A stretch of 64,000 bases of DNA from PALSA-660 sp963726435 (GTDB taxonomy: Bacteria; Actinomycetota; Coriobacteriia; Anaerosomatales; PALSA-660). The stretch spans positions 123,195 to 187,194 of the forward strand of contig CAVSCJ010000005.1 in assembly GCA_963726435.1 (NCBI GenBank), given 5' to 3'. The notes beneath the pieces are model-generated. The model made no database searches and was not told the origin of the DNA. It saw nothing but the letters and a program-made list of their open reading frames with translations. The position numbers and the translations under genes were made by a program. This document shows, piece by piece, positions 36,794-45,794 of the stretch; positions within the stretch are counted from its first letter, which is position 1, and every line of letters starts with the position of its first letter.

Positions 36794-39208
36794 CTATTGC
36801 GCGGGGACGGCCGGCATGGACGGCGCCATCGCAGCGGCCTCGATCCGCTGGATCTTGCCTCGTAGCCGCAGGGAGTTGCCGACCACGAGCAGGCTGCTGG
36901 AAGCCATGGCGGCCGCCGCGACCGCGGGCGTGATCAGTCCAAGCGCGGCGAGTGGCAATGCGACCGCGTTGTAGCCCATGGCCCAGCCCAGGTTCTGACG
37001 GATGATATGCCGTGTGGCCGACGCCGTAGAGATGAACCACGGCACAAGCTTCAGATCGTCGCGACTGAGCACCACATCCGAGGTCTCCCCCGCGATGTCG
37101 GTGCCGCCGGCCACGGTGATGCTCAAGTCGGCCCTGGCGAGCGATGGTGCGTCGTTCACGCCATCGCCGACCATCGCGACCCACTCCCCATCCGACTGCA
37201 GCCGAGCGAGTTCCTCGGCCTTGAGCTCGGGCGTGAGCCGCGAAGCGTGCCGCTCGATGCCAAGTTCCGCTGCTGCTGCGCTCGTCGTCTCCTCGCTGTC
37301 GCCGGAGAGCAGCACGGTCCCGAGCCCGCGCTCGTGCAGCGCGGCCACCGCTTCGCGTGCGTCGGGGTCGAGCTCGTCGCGCAGGGCAAGGAATCCCAGA
37401 ACGTGGTCGTCGCGCCCGACCCACACGACGGTCTCGCCCTTCTGCGCGTGCGAGAGCGCGGCTTGCGCCACGCCCTGCTCGGGCTGCCGAGGCATCAGCT
37501 CCAGCCTGCCGACCATGACGCGCGAACCGTCCTCCAAGGTCGCGGAGACACCGGCCCCTGATCGCGACTCGAAGTCGTGCGCGGCGTCGGGCGGCGAAGT
37601 CGCCGAGACGATCGCGTTTGCGAGCGGGTGCTGCGAATACTGCTCGACAGCGGCCGCCGCTCGCAGGAGCTCGGCTTCGGGACGCCCGCCGGAACCAGCG
37701 ACCTCCAGCCTGCCGAGCGTGACCGTCCCCGTCTTGTCGAGGGCCACGAGCGTTGTCTTGCCCGCATTCTCCAGCGCGGCGCCGTTGCGAACCAGGACCC
37801 CCTCGCGCGCGGTGTTGCCGAGCGCGACGCTGATCGCAAGCGGCGTCGCCAGCCCCAGCGCACACGGGCAGGCGACCACGAGCACGGCAACGGCGGTGAT
37901 GAGCGCCTGAGATGCCGGTACGCCCGTGAGCGCCCACCCGATACCGGTCGCGAACGCGAGCGTGATGACGCCGAGCGTGAGGTAGAGCGAGACCTTGTCG
38001 GCCAGCCGCTCGGCGGGCGCGCGCGACGAGAGCGTCGTCTCCACAAGGGCCCGGATCCCCGATAGCCGCGAAGCGTCGACACCGTGTTCGACGCGCGCCG
38101 TGAGCGCCCCGTCAACGACGAGCGTGCCGGCCCAGATGGTGTCACCGTCATGCTTGGGCGCGGTCGCGGACTCGCCCGTGAGGAGCGACTCGTCGGCGTG
38201 CCCGCTGCCTTCGACCACGGTCGCGTCGACCGGCACACGCTCGCCCGGCTTGACCACGATGGTGTGACCGGGTTTGAGCTGCCAGGCCGGCATCTCATGG
38301 ATCGCGCCCGACGGTCCGAGCACCCACGCCTGCTCGGGCTGCAGTTCCATGAGCCCGCGCACGTCCTTGCGCGCACGCGCGCCGCCGGCCATCTCGATGT
38401 ACCTGCCCAGGATCACGAACTGCACGATCATCGCCACGGAGTCGAAGTACGTGGGATGGCCGCCGAAGATCGTCGCCCACGTGCTGTACGCGAACGCAGA
38501 GAGCGTCCCCAGAGCAACGAGCGTGTCCATGCCCGGCGTGCGCACACGAAGCTCCTGCCATGCCCCCCGCAGGAACGTGACCCCGCCCCAGAACAGCGCG
38601 GGCGTCGCCAGGAGGAGGGCCAGCACCTGCAGCATGCGCACCTGCGATGACGCGAAGTCGCCCGCTGCGTAGGCGGAGTACAAGGCAACGATGTAGAGCA
38701 CCATCTCCTGCATACCGAAGGCAAAGGCCACGAGGACCTGGATCAGCAGCCGCTCTTCGGCCTTCCCCGACTTCTCGGACTCGGGGCTGCCCGCCATCGT
38801 CGGGATGTAGCCGAGCCGCTCGATGCGGTGCACGAGTTCCTTGAGGTCGGTTACCCGAGGGTCGTAGTCGATGCGCCCCTTGCTGGCTGCGAAGCTCACC
38901 TGCGCCCCGATAACGCCATCACCCTGGCGCAGGACCTTCTCCACCACCTTCGCGCACGCAGCGCACCACATGCCGTCGAGAGTGAAGAAGGCGGTCTCGT
39001 GATGCAGGCCCAGACGTTCGATGATGCCGCGCCGGTGCTCCGGAGGATCAGCGAGGACCTGCTCCAGCATGCCGGCCTTCGCCGCGCGTTCGTAGAGCAG
39101 GGCGCAGTCCTCGGTGTCGAAGCAGTGCTCGGAGCCCTGGACGACCCGGACCACCGGGTCGCCCATGATCATCATCCCGCACAGTTCGCAGTTCGTGCAT
39201 TCGCTCAT
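36794..39208 (-). CDS. Copper-transporting P-type ATPase (CcoI/FixI-like)
   Basis: This 804-residue P1B ATPase exports or delivers copper and is needed for maturation of cbb3 oxidases. The N-terminus has a cysteine cluster (CTNCELCGMM), then an HMA domain with C82 and C85 (MWCAACAK). The membrane metal site is ACPCALGLA, the phosphorylation site DKTGT and the hinge GDGVNDAPSLARADLSI. The heavy-metal-binding pre-domain and the position immediately downstream of the cbb3 genes favour CcoI over a detoxifying CopA. The ATG at 39206-39208 overlaps the preceding small gene by 4 nt. Confidence 0.88.
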   Translation of the reverse strand: MSECTNCELCGMMIMGDPVVRVVQGSEHCFDTEDCALLYERAAKAGMLEQVLADPPEHRRGIIERLGLHHETAFFTLDGMWCAACAKVVEKVLRQGDGVIGAQVSFAASKGRIDYDPRVTDLKELVHRIERLGYIPTMAGSPESEKSGKAEERLLIQVLVAFAFGMQEMVLYIVALYSAYAAGDFASSQVRMLQVLALLLATPALFWGGVTFLRGAWQELRVRTPGMDTLVALGTLSAFAYSTWATIFGGHPTYFDSVAMIVQFVILGRYIEMAGGARARKDVRGLMELQPEQAWVLGPSGAIHEMPAWQLKPGHTIVVKPGERVPVDATVVEGSGHADESLLTGESATAPKHDGDTIWAGTLVVDGALTARVEHGVDASRLSGIRALVETTLSSRAPAERLADKVSLYLTLGVITLAFATGIGWALTGVPASQALITAVAVLVVACPCALGLATPLAISVALGNTAREGVLVRNGAALENAGKTTLVALDKTGTVTLGRLEVAGSGGRPEAELLRAAAAVEQYSQHPLANAIVSATSPPDAAHDFESRSGAGVSATLEDGSRVMVGRLELMPRQPEQGVAQAALSHAQKGETVVWVGRDDHVLGFLALRDELDPDAREAVAALHERGLGTVLLSGDSEETTSAAAAELGIERHASRLTPELKAEELARLQSDGEWVAMVGDGVNDAPSLARADLSITVAGGTDIAGETSDVVLSRDDLKLVPWFISTASATRHIIRQNLGWAMGYNAVALPLAALGLITPAVAAAAMASSSLLVVGNSLRLRGKIQRIEAAAMAPSMPAVPAQ

Positions 39209-39561
39209 CGGCGTGCCGAGAACGGGCCGCTGCCCACCTCGGCGTAGGTCCTGATCGTCACGTTGTCCTTGTCCACGTGAGGGCCGAACTCCTCGAAGAG
39301 GTGGTCTTCGAGGATCGACGACGCACGATGCTCTTCGACGTCGGCCCAGTCGCTCCACTCGCTGCGTGCCACGACGCGAGTCACGTCGGGATCGTCCACC
39401 GTGTACCACGCATCGGCGACCACGAACCCGCTCTGGACGGGAAGCCGGATCTTCAGGTAGCCGACGAGCCGTTCCAGTGATTGGCCGATCTCGAGCTGCG
39501 ACATCTGGTCGTGGCGGATGTTGAATGAGACCTCATAGAGGTAGGGCATCTTCAACGTCAC
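39205..39561 (-). CDS. Hypothetical protein in the cbb3 operon, 118 aa
   Basis: This soluble 118-residue protein has a ferredoxin-like or ABM-like alternation of strands and helices (YLYEVSFNIRHDQMSQLEIG, VARSEWSDWADVEEHRASSI). I cannot name a family. The GTG at 39561 overlaps the previous stop (GTGA) and has GGAAGG just upstream. An ATG four codons later is an alternative. Its place between the oxidase subunits and the copper ATPase, with 4-nt overlaps on both sides, suggests a role in oxidase assembly. Confidence 0.6.
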   Translation of the reverse strand: MTLKMPYLYEVSFNIRHDQMSQLEIGQSLERLVGYLKIRLPVQSGFVVADAWYTVDDPDVTRVVARSEWSDWADVEEHRASSILEDHLFEEFGPHVDKDNVTIRTYAEVGSGPFSARR

Positions 39562-39866
39562 CCCTTCCAGAAGACGATCAGATAGACGAGCCAGGAGATG
39601 AGCGCCGTGACCATGATGATCGACGCCATGAACGGGATGCCGCCTCCGGCTTCCGAGATGACGCCGGAGAAGCTGTCGATGAATCCGTCGGGGCGCGCGA
39701 TCTCCGCTTCCCTCGTCTGGTCGGCGGGACGGTGGCCCCTCTCCCCGGCCTTGTCCGACGTCGCGCGGTACTTGAACGCGAACGCCAGGGCGGCGCCGAG
39801 GAGCACGATGGTCCCCGCGATCACGGAGAAGAGCTCCGGGCCGAGCTGCAAGACGTTGTCAGGCAC
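39558..39866 (-). CDS. Small membrane protein of the cbb3 operon (CcoP N-terminal-like)
   Basis: This 102-residue protein has two membrane helices (FSVIAGTIVLLGAALAFAF and ASIIMVTALISWLVYLIVFW) separated by a charged loop containing DGFIDSFSGVISEAGGGIPF. That pattern resembles the CcoP/CcoQ membrane anchor without a heme domain. It lies 2 nt downstream of the CcoS-like gene and overlaps the next gene. It is likely a structural or assembly subunit of the oxidase. Confidence 0.6.
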   Translation of the reverse strand: MPDNVLQLGPELFSVIAGTIVLLGAALAFAFKYRATSDKAGERGHRPADQTREAEIARPDGFIDSFSGVISEAGGGIPFMASIIMVTALISWLVYLIVFWKG

Positions 39867-39868
39867 GA

Positions 39869-40054
39869 TCAGACCCCCTTCCCGACCGCGGGCGACCGGG
39901 CCAGCCCTCGGGTTCCTTCTCGTTCGAGGGGGATGCGGTTGAGAGCTTCAGCGTCATCGAGCTGTCCGGAGTAGATCGCCCACGCCAAGGTCGACAAGCC
40001 GAAGAGCGCGACGAACGCCATCCACCCGGCCACTATCTGCAGTCCCAGCGTCAT
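39869..40054 (-). CDS. CcoS-like cbb3 oxidase assembly protein, 61 aa
   Basis: This short single-helix protein (VAGWMAFVALFGLSTLAWAI) is followed by YSGQLDDAEALNRIPLE. That resembles the G-Q-(F/L)-D-D motif of CcoS, the assembly factor that works with the copper ATPase CcoI. Length and topology also fit. It starts 7 nt after the cytochrome gene's stop. Confidence 0.6.
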   Translation of the reverse strand: MTLGLQIVAGWMAFVALFGLSTLAWAIYSGQLDDAEALNRIPLEREGTRGLARSPAVGKGV

Positions 40055-40061
40055 CGGCGCA

Positions 40062-42018
40062 TCACCCTCCCCATTTCCCGCCGGTCAGCTCGACCGTGTA
40101 TGCGGTCACGTTCCAGATCTCCAGCTCGGTCAGGAGCGGCTCGAAGCCGTACATGTGCGTCTTGGGGATGCCGCCGCGGACGGCGCCGAAGATGTAGGGC
40201 AGGTTCATGTCCTTCGGAAGCGGCGCCGGATGGCCTCCCAGCAGGCCGGCCGCGCCCGGACCGTCTCCCTTGCCCGTGGCACCGTGGCACGTCACGCAGT
40301 ACTTCTCGTAGACGGGCTTGCCGGCGGCGGGCACGATCGTCGCGATCTCGGACTCGAAGATGCCGGTGTCCGTGCGGACGTACGGGAGCGGCACATCGCC
40401 CTTCCCGTAGTGCGACTGGTTGCCGGCGCCGGGCAGCCCCGTCGTGTACGAGTCCTTGAGGTACTTCACGTCCTCCCAGCGCATCCGGGTGTTCAGGAAC
40501 TCGCCCCAGGTGGGCATCGCCGTGTCACGCATGCCGTTCGTGACCTTCGAGAACGTGATGCCGTCGTAGTGGTCCATGATCCCGGGGACCGTGGGCGCGA
40601 GCTTCTGCTGCAGATTCGCCGGCTTGGGATTGAGGAACGGCGCGTTCCAGCCCTTGCCGTCGCCGGCCAGCCCGTGACAGTGCGCGCACTGGACGAGGAA
40701 CTGCTGCCGGCCGGCGTCGTAGCTCGCACTCGCGGGGAGTTGTCAGCGCCTTCATGACAGCGGTCGGTCGTGATCTTGTCCACTTCCGTCGGCTGCGGTG
40801 GCTGAGGAGTCGTCTTCGTGAACATCGTCCGGATGTAACGTCACGAGCTGCCAGCGCTCGGTCTCGTTGTAGACGAGCTTCCACGTCGGCATCGCGGTCC
40901 ACGGGACGCCTTCGCTGATGCGCCAGAAGTAGTCGCCGTCGGTGAAGGGCGCCGTAGTCGGCCGGCGTCGTCGAAGCTCGGGCGGGACCGGCTCGATCCC
41001 CTGCCGGAAGATGCCCTTCGCCCTGCGCGGCGTCGCCGTGGCAGACGGCGCACTCGCGTGTCCAGATCCGCTTGCCCGGCGTCGATGTTGTCGAGCGTCA
41101 CCGGAAGCGGGTTCGTCTTCGTCGTACTCGGCCGGCGGATCGCCTTCGTCGGGGTCGCGCTCGAACGGCGCCGCGTAGACCTGCTGGACGTAGTGGATGA
41201 CGTTCCAGCGCTGGCCGACGGTCAGGCTCTCCTTCCACGGAGGCATCACCGAGCCCTGGATGCCCTCGGACACGTGCCAGAACCACTGTTCGTCGGGCAT
41301 CGTGCGGAAGGGGTCCACCTTGAAGTTCGCCGGGGTGACGATGAGCGTGCCGCCGTAGGTGCCCAGCCCGTTGCCCGCACATCCGTGGCACGTCAGGCAA
41401 TGGGAGACGTAGATCTGCTTGCCGTCGTACAGACCGGATTCCTTGAAGGTGGGCCATCCCTGAGGGGCCGCGCTCGGGTCGGTGCTCTGCACGGCGGTGG
41501 TGTAGTCGGGCCCCGTGGACGCGGAGTAGGGCTCGGGCGGCTCGACCATGAACTCGGCGGCGTTGCGGTCGCCCAGGTAGTACAGGTACTCGGAGATCGC
41601 GCGCAGGTCCGTGTCGGGCAGGAAGGTGAAGCTCCGGCATCAGGGACAGCGGCGAGAACTGCCGCGGGTCCTTGAGGTGATCGATCTCCCACTGCTGGCT
41701 GCGCTTGCGTCCGATGTAGGCGAGGTCCGGACCCGTGCGGATCGAGCCGAGGATCAGCGGCTGGTCGTAGCTGTAGTCGCCGCCCTGCGACACCGGTCCC
41801 ATCGCGTTGTCGACAGCCCGAACGTACTGCGTGTGGCAGTAGTTGCAGCCGTTCGAGTAGAAGAGCTTCCGGCCGCGCTCCTGCTCGGCGGTGTAGGGAT
41901 GAGCGATCTCGGTGGTCGGCGGCTTCCAGACGGCGGCCGGCGTGAACACGACGACGGTGACCACCGCGAGGACCACGACGATCGCACCCCACAGAACGAT
42001 CTTGAACGACATCTTCAT
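40062..42018 (-). pseudogene. ccoO: CcoO-type cytochrome c joined to several further cytochrome c domains, frameshifted
   Basis: The first part is the monoheme CcoO subunit: membrane anchor IVLWGAIVVVLAVVTVVVF, then heme motif CNYCH and DLAYIGRKRSQQWEIDHLKD. The frame then changes repeatedly (near 41640, 41090-41060, 40830 and 40745). Across all frames four more heme motifs follow in order: CLTCH, CAVCH, CAHCH (near 40680) and CVTCH. Homology runs on without an internal stop, so this is either one pentaheme polypeptide of about 650 residues or CcoO followed by a CcoP-like cytochrome. It would pass electrons from quinol or cytochrome c to CcoN. So many single-base shifts in one gene suggest assembly errors rather than decay. 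Confidence 0.68.
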
Positions 42019-42025
42019 CGGGTCA

Positions 42026-43447
42026 TCACTCCCCCGCGATCGCCGGGGCGGAAGCCGGGACCGTGGCGGTCCTGACCTTCACGTCCGGCAGCTCGAAGGG
42101 GCGTCGGACGACGACCGTGGCGATGACGTTGTAGGCGAACATCACGAAGCTCGTCACTACCAGGGCGCCGCCCATGATGCGGACCGCTCCCCACGGACGC
42201 AGGGCCGGGAGCACGGTCCAGATGGGCATGCCTCCGTGGACCCACGCGACGCCCTGGATCGCACCGTTCACCACGAAGGTCAGGAAGAAGGCCGCGAAGC
42301 CGATCACGTAGAGCGCGTACTGCGCCCGTGCCAGCCTGCGGCTGTAGAGCGAGCAGCCAAGGGCTCTCGGCAGGACGTAGTAGGCGCCGGCGATGCAGCA
42401 CGAGGCGGAGAAGAACAGGAGTCCGAGCATGGCGTGTCCGGGCACGTACTGCGTGAAGTGAGTGAGCTCGTTGACCCCTCGCAGCGCTTCATTCGAGCCT
42501 TGGAACGACACGAGGATATATGCGGCCCATCCCGTGAGAACGTAGAGCAGAGGGACACTGGATCGCGTGTGCGACCAGTTCCCTCGCATGGTCAGCAGGA
42601 TGTTGAACATGGTCGCCAGGACAGGGATCACCATGCCGATGCTCTCGGCGACCGCGATCGTCTTGAGCCAGGGAGGGATGGGTGCCCACAGCAGGTGATG
42701 GGCGCCGACTCCCGTGTAGAAGAACAACGTGCCCCAGAACGCGATGAGGGACAGCGACGCGCTGTACAGCGGCGTCCCGGTCTCCTTCGGGACGATGTAG
42801 TAGATCACCGCGAGAAGCCCCGTCGTGAACCACAACCCCAGCACGTTGTGCCCGTAGAACCAGTTGATGGTGGCATCATTGATGCCCATCAACGCTCCCG
42901 TGGCGGGTTGCCACATGACGTTGCCGATGAAGTACACGAACGGGAAGAGCACCACCGTCGCGATGATGAACCACAGGCTCGCGTACAGGTTGGGCTCGAC
43001 CCGGCGGCGGATGGTCATGAGGACGTTGAACGCGTTGGAGATGAGCACGATCATGACCGCTACGTCCACGACCCAGAGCATCTCGGCGTACTCGCGGCTC
43101 TGCGTGTAGCCGTACATGATGGCCACGATCCCGAAGGCCACCGATATGTTCCAGGCGATCGCGCCGAGGTTGCCCAGAAGCTCGCTGTAGATCTTGCGGC
43201 CGGTCAGGCGCGGGACGATGTAGAGCCAGATCCCCATCATCGCCCCCGACAGCCACGCGAAGAGCACGGTGTTGACGTGCGCCTGACGCAGCCGTGGGAA
43301 CACTATCTGCGCGATGCCATGCGCGAAGTCCGGGAACACGAACTCGATGGTGAGCAGAAGCCCGAAGATGGTGCCGATCACGAGCCATACCGCCGCCGAG
43401 ACCAAGAAGGTCATTGCGGCGCTGTTGTCCCGTTTCAGAAACTGCAT
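42026..43447 (-). CDS. ccoN: cbb3-type cytochrome c oxidase subunit I
   Basis: This 473-residue, 12-helix catalytic subunit is intact. Heme b and b3/CuB ligands are visible in RLRQAHVNTVLFAWLSGAMM, NWFYGHNVLGLWFTTGLLAV, YTGVGAHHLLWAPIP and HFTQYVPGHAMLGLLFF. It reduces O2 to water at the membrane with high oxygen affinity and pumps protons. It is first in the operon, followed after 7 nt by the CcoO-like cytochrome. A long inverted repeat lies just upstream. Confidence 0.93.
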   Translation of the reverse strand: MQFLKRDNSAAMTFLVSAAVWLVIGTIFGLLLTIEFVFPDFAHGIAQIVFPRLRQAHVNTVLFAWLSGAMMGIWLYIVPRLTGRKIYSELLGNLGAIAWNISVAFGIVAIMYGYTQSREYAEMLWVVDVAVMIVLISNAFNVLMTIRRRVEPNLYASLWFIIATVVLFPFVYFIGNVMWQPATGALMGINDATINWFYGHNVLGLWFTTGLLAVIYYIVPKETGTPLYSASLSLIAFWGTLFFYTGVGAHHLLWAPIPPWLKTIAVAESIGMVIPVLATMFNILLTMRGNWSHTRSSVPLLYVLTGWAAYILVSFQGSNEALRGVNELTHFTQYVPGHAMLGLLFFSASCCIAGAYYVLPRALGCSLYSRRLARAQYALYVIGFAAFFLTFVVNGAIQGVAWVHGGMPIWTVLPALRPWGAVRIMGGALVVTSFVMFAYNVIATVVVRRPFELPDVKVRTATVPASAPAIAGE

Positions 43448-43465
43448 AGGACGACCCCCTCACCC

Positions 43466-43535
43466 GCAACACGGTTCGTGAACCCCAAAGCAGCGCTGTT
43501 TCAGAGGTTGTACCCACTCCGAAACACCGTGTTGC
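43466..43535 (-). promoter_or_regulatory. Long inverted repeat in the ccoN leader
   Basis: Arms GCAACACGGT (43466-43475) and ACCGTGTTGC (43526-43535) are a perfect 10-bp pair. A nested pair TGTTTC/GAAACA lies at 43497-43502 and 43521-43526. They sit just upstream of ccoN, so the mRNA leader or the promoter DNA can form an extended structure. No FNR-type site is seen. Function is unknown: possibly an operator, leader structure or terminator. Confidence 0.45.
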
Positions 43536-43602
43536 CGGAGGGACGGCTCCGACGCGCCGACGAGGGCTTCATCGGGGTCGACGCAGGCCGAGGACGACGA
43601 CG

Positions 43603-43664
43603 GGGGCCGGGTTCGAACCGACGACCTTCGTGGGGTGGAGGCGACGGTCAGGTATCACCTGACC
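43603..43664 (-). repeat. tRNA 3'-half-like sequence with repeat copy R0 and palindrome
   Basis: On the minus strand, 43632-43603 matches the T-arm and acceptor end of a tRNA (GTCGGTTCGAACCCGGC) but has no 5' half and no CCA, so it is not a gene. It runs into copy R0 of the 19-nt repeat (43623-43641, GACCTTCGTGGGGTGGAGG; one mismatch to R2/R3). Then comes a palindrome, GGTCAGGT/ACCTGACC (43646-43664). Together with the ccoN leader repeat this accounts for the 43448-43789 intergenic stretch. Confidence 0.55.
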
Positions 43665-43789
43665 ATTTCGTGATGGCGTTAACCCATCGTGATGGATGCG
43701 ATGAGGAGGCGCGTCGGCTGCTGCGCGAACTCGACGTGCGCGGCGTGGAGGAGTAGGCGGCCCCGCCCGGCCCGGGCGCTCGCCTCGGC

Positions 43790-44664
43790 CTACCCGGTCT
43801 CCCACCAGAAGTGGTACGTGACCGTCGTCCCCTTCGGCACGAGCGTCCCCGCCCGGGGCCTCTGCCGATAGGCTTCGCCGATGCCGCGGCGTCGGATTCG
43901 ATCGGCCCGTGGATCGCGATGCCGTGCGGCACGAGGCCGAGGCTCCGCAGGAGCGGATCCGGGTTCATCATCCCGTGGATGTTCGGGACTCGGACCATCA
44001 CCACGCCGGTAGAGACCGTGATAGTCACCTTCGTCCCCGGCGGGGCCTGCGAGCCGGCCTTCGGAGACTGCGCCGTCACCGTGCCCTTCTTGGCCTTGCT
44101 GGACGAGTTGACCGTCTTGACCAGGAAGCCGGCAGCCTCAAGGCCAGCGGCTGCATCCGTCTTCGACTTGCCGACGACATCCGGCACGGCGACGGGCTGG
44201 GGCCCCGTGCTGACGACGATCGCAACCGCGGAGCCTTTCTGAACCCCCGCTCCGGCCGTGGGGTCCTGAGAGACCACCGTGCCGACGGAGGCGGTGGGAT
44301 CGTAGGACTCGGTCGAGCCTCCGACCTGCAACCCGGCGGCAGTGAGAGCGACCGCGGCGTTCTCGCGATCGAGCCCGACGACCTGCGGTACCGGCACCGG
44401 GACGGTCCCCGCCACCGTGAGACCGACCGCGTCACCCGCATTCCTGAGTGTGCCGGCTACCGGATCCTGAGCGACCACAGAACCGGGCGCGCCACCGGCG
44501 CGCTCGTCGTAGACCAGCTGACCGACCTTGAAGCCAGAGGCCGCAAGCGCCTCCGCGGATTGGTCCACGGTCTTGCCCTTGAGGTCCGGCACGGCCGTCC
44601 CGCACCCGGTCAAGAGCGCCAGAACTAGCATGCATGCGCAGACAAGGACCAGTCGCTTCGTCAA
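43790..44664 (-). pseudogene. PASTA-repeat lipoprotein, frameshifted near its end
   Basis: The signal sequence LVLVCACMLVLALL ends in the lipobox TGCG. Four PASTA-type repeats follow (for example VPDLKGKTVDQSAEALAASG, VPQVVGLDRENAAVALTAAG, VPDVVGKSKTDAAAGLEAAG) and a fifth diverged one. Near 43880 the frame shifts. The next frame gives RPRAGTLVPKGTTVTYHFWW and a stop at 43790, completing the last repeat. It is probably an outer-face peptidoglycan- or muropeptide-binding lipoprotein. The best start is TTG 44664, preceded by GGGGGT. The open frame further upstream lacks coding character, and the 44665-44942 gap shows nothing else. Confidence 0.72.
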
Positions 44665-44942
44665 GATGCACCCCCATGCAGGCAGTCGGTCTTCCCCTGA
44701 GCGGAGTCTACGCCGGCGCCGCGCCTGTTGCTGCCTCGACCCCAGTTCAGTGCCGCACCCGATCCCCCAGCCAGTCGAGCAACGTCCCGACTGACAGCGA
44801 CCACCGCGGGTCCTGGCCGTCGCTGTACGCCCGTTCTGGCACATTCCGCTTACACCACGCTTACGGAGACGAGGCGCGAGGGTCAGATCGGAAGGCGAAT
44901 GCCCTCCGACCTGTACGTCCTTTCGGTAGCCGAGCGGAATCG

Positions 44943-45602
44943 TCAGTTGAGGATGAACCAAGCGAAGTAGACCTTCGCTGCGGCCGACTTGCTCAAGTAG
45001 ACCCTGAACGATGTCGCGCTGACACGTCTGGCGTAGCGAACGTACCTTCCGGTACCGGCGGATCCCTGCAGCGTCACCAGTATCAGTGCACCCGTGGAGA
45101 CGCCCGACGGCACATTCACGGTGGCGCTCGTGTGCCCCCTAAGGATCGCTCCCTTGCCGGAGCGCGAGAATCTCGCGGGGCCGTCCACCTGCAGCGCCAC
45201 ACCCAAGGGCGCGCTCGCCTTGAGCCCGATGCCCCCGACCTCATTGTTCTCGGCGACCACGCCGAAGCCGTCCCCGGTGCCCCGCCCCCACACTCCGGCC
45301 GATCCCGCACCGGCCACGGTCCCTGTGTTGCCCCAGACCCCGTAGCACGTGGTGCCGTCCGCACCGTTCAGTCTCGCGAGGGAATTGAAATCTCCGCCCC
45401 AGCCCCCCGAGGGCGAGCGCAGCAACCATGTGGACTCCGTGCCGGACATCGTGCCCCCGACGTGCATCACGTCGCCGTCGGCCGCCCGTGCGGTGTCAGG
45501 CCTGGTCGCCAGCAGCGTCCCCGCCGCGAGCGCGAGCGCGCCGATGATCGCGTCCCTGCGCGACAGGACGGCGGGCTCGGATCCGTTCCCAGTCATCCCC
45601 AT
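44943..45602 (-). CDS. Tat-exported protein of unknown function, 219 aa
   Basis: The N-terminus has a twin-arginine signal (SRRDAIIGALALAAGTLLAT ending near ARAAD). The mature part is rich in Gly, Thr and Ser with repeated strand motifs (STWLLRSPSGGWGG, GVWGNTGTVAGAG, GVWGRGTGDGFGV). It resembles a beta-helical phage-tail- or adhesin-like shaft. A C-terminal module follows (VSATSFRVYLSKSAAAKVYF). The ATG at 45600-45602 follows AAGGGAG. Its C-terminal module is partly duplicated just upstream at 45674-45785. Confidence 0.65.
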   Translation of the reverse strand: MGMTGNGSEPAVLSRRDAIIGALALAAGTLLATRPDTARAADGDVMHVGGTMSGTESTWLLRSPSGGWGGDFNSLARLNGADGTTCYGVWGNTGTVAGAGSAGVWGRGTGDGFGVVAENNEVGGIGLKASAPLGVALQVDGPARFSRSGKGAILRGHTSATVNVPSGVSTGALILVTLQGSAGTGRYVRYARRVSATSFRVYLSKSAAAKVYFAWFILN

Positions 45603-45673
45603 CACTCCCTTCTCGGACGAGCGATGGCGCCCGTGTGGCGTCTCACCCGGCTTCACTTGTTCGGCGATGTCGT

Positions 45674-45785
45674 TCAGTCCAGCACGATCCACGCGACCTT
45701 CACCTGCTTGGCGGCCGCCTGGTTCAGGTAGACCGTGAACGACGTCCCGCTGACCCTGGCAGAGACCTGTCCGTCCAGAAGCCCA
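45674..45785 (-). pseudogene. Truncated duplicate of the Tat-exported protein's C-terminus
   Basis: The minus strand reads RVSGTSFTVYLNQAAAKQVK then VAWIVLD and stop. It parallels RVSATSFRVYLSKSAAAKVY / FAWFILN at the end of the neighbouring gene. No start or upstream domain is present, and the sequence abuts the end of the NifU-like gene. It is best explained as the residue of a tandem paralogue lost by deletion. Confidence 0.6.
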
Positions 45786-45794
45786 GTCGCCCTC

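Noticed and set aside
43603..43664. Complete tRNA gene
   Set aside because: No 5' acceptor strand, D-arm or CCA can be found. Only the T-arm/acceptor half is tRNA-like.
41912..43756. 614-codon plus-strand frame
   Set aside because: Antisense shadow of ccoN and ccoO. The minus strand carries all heme-ligand motifs.
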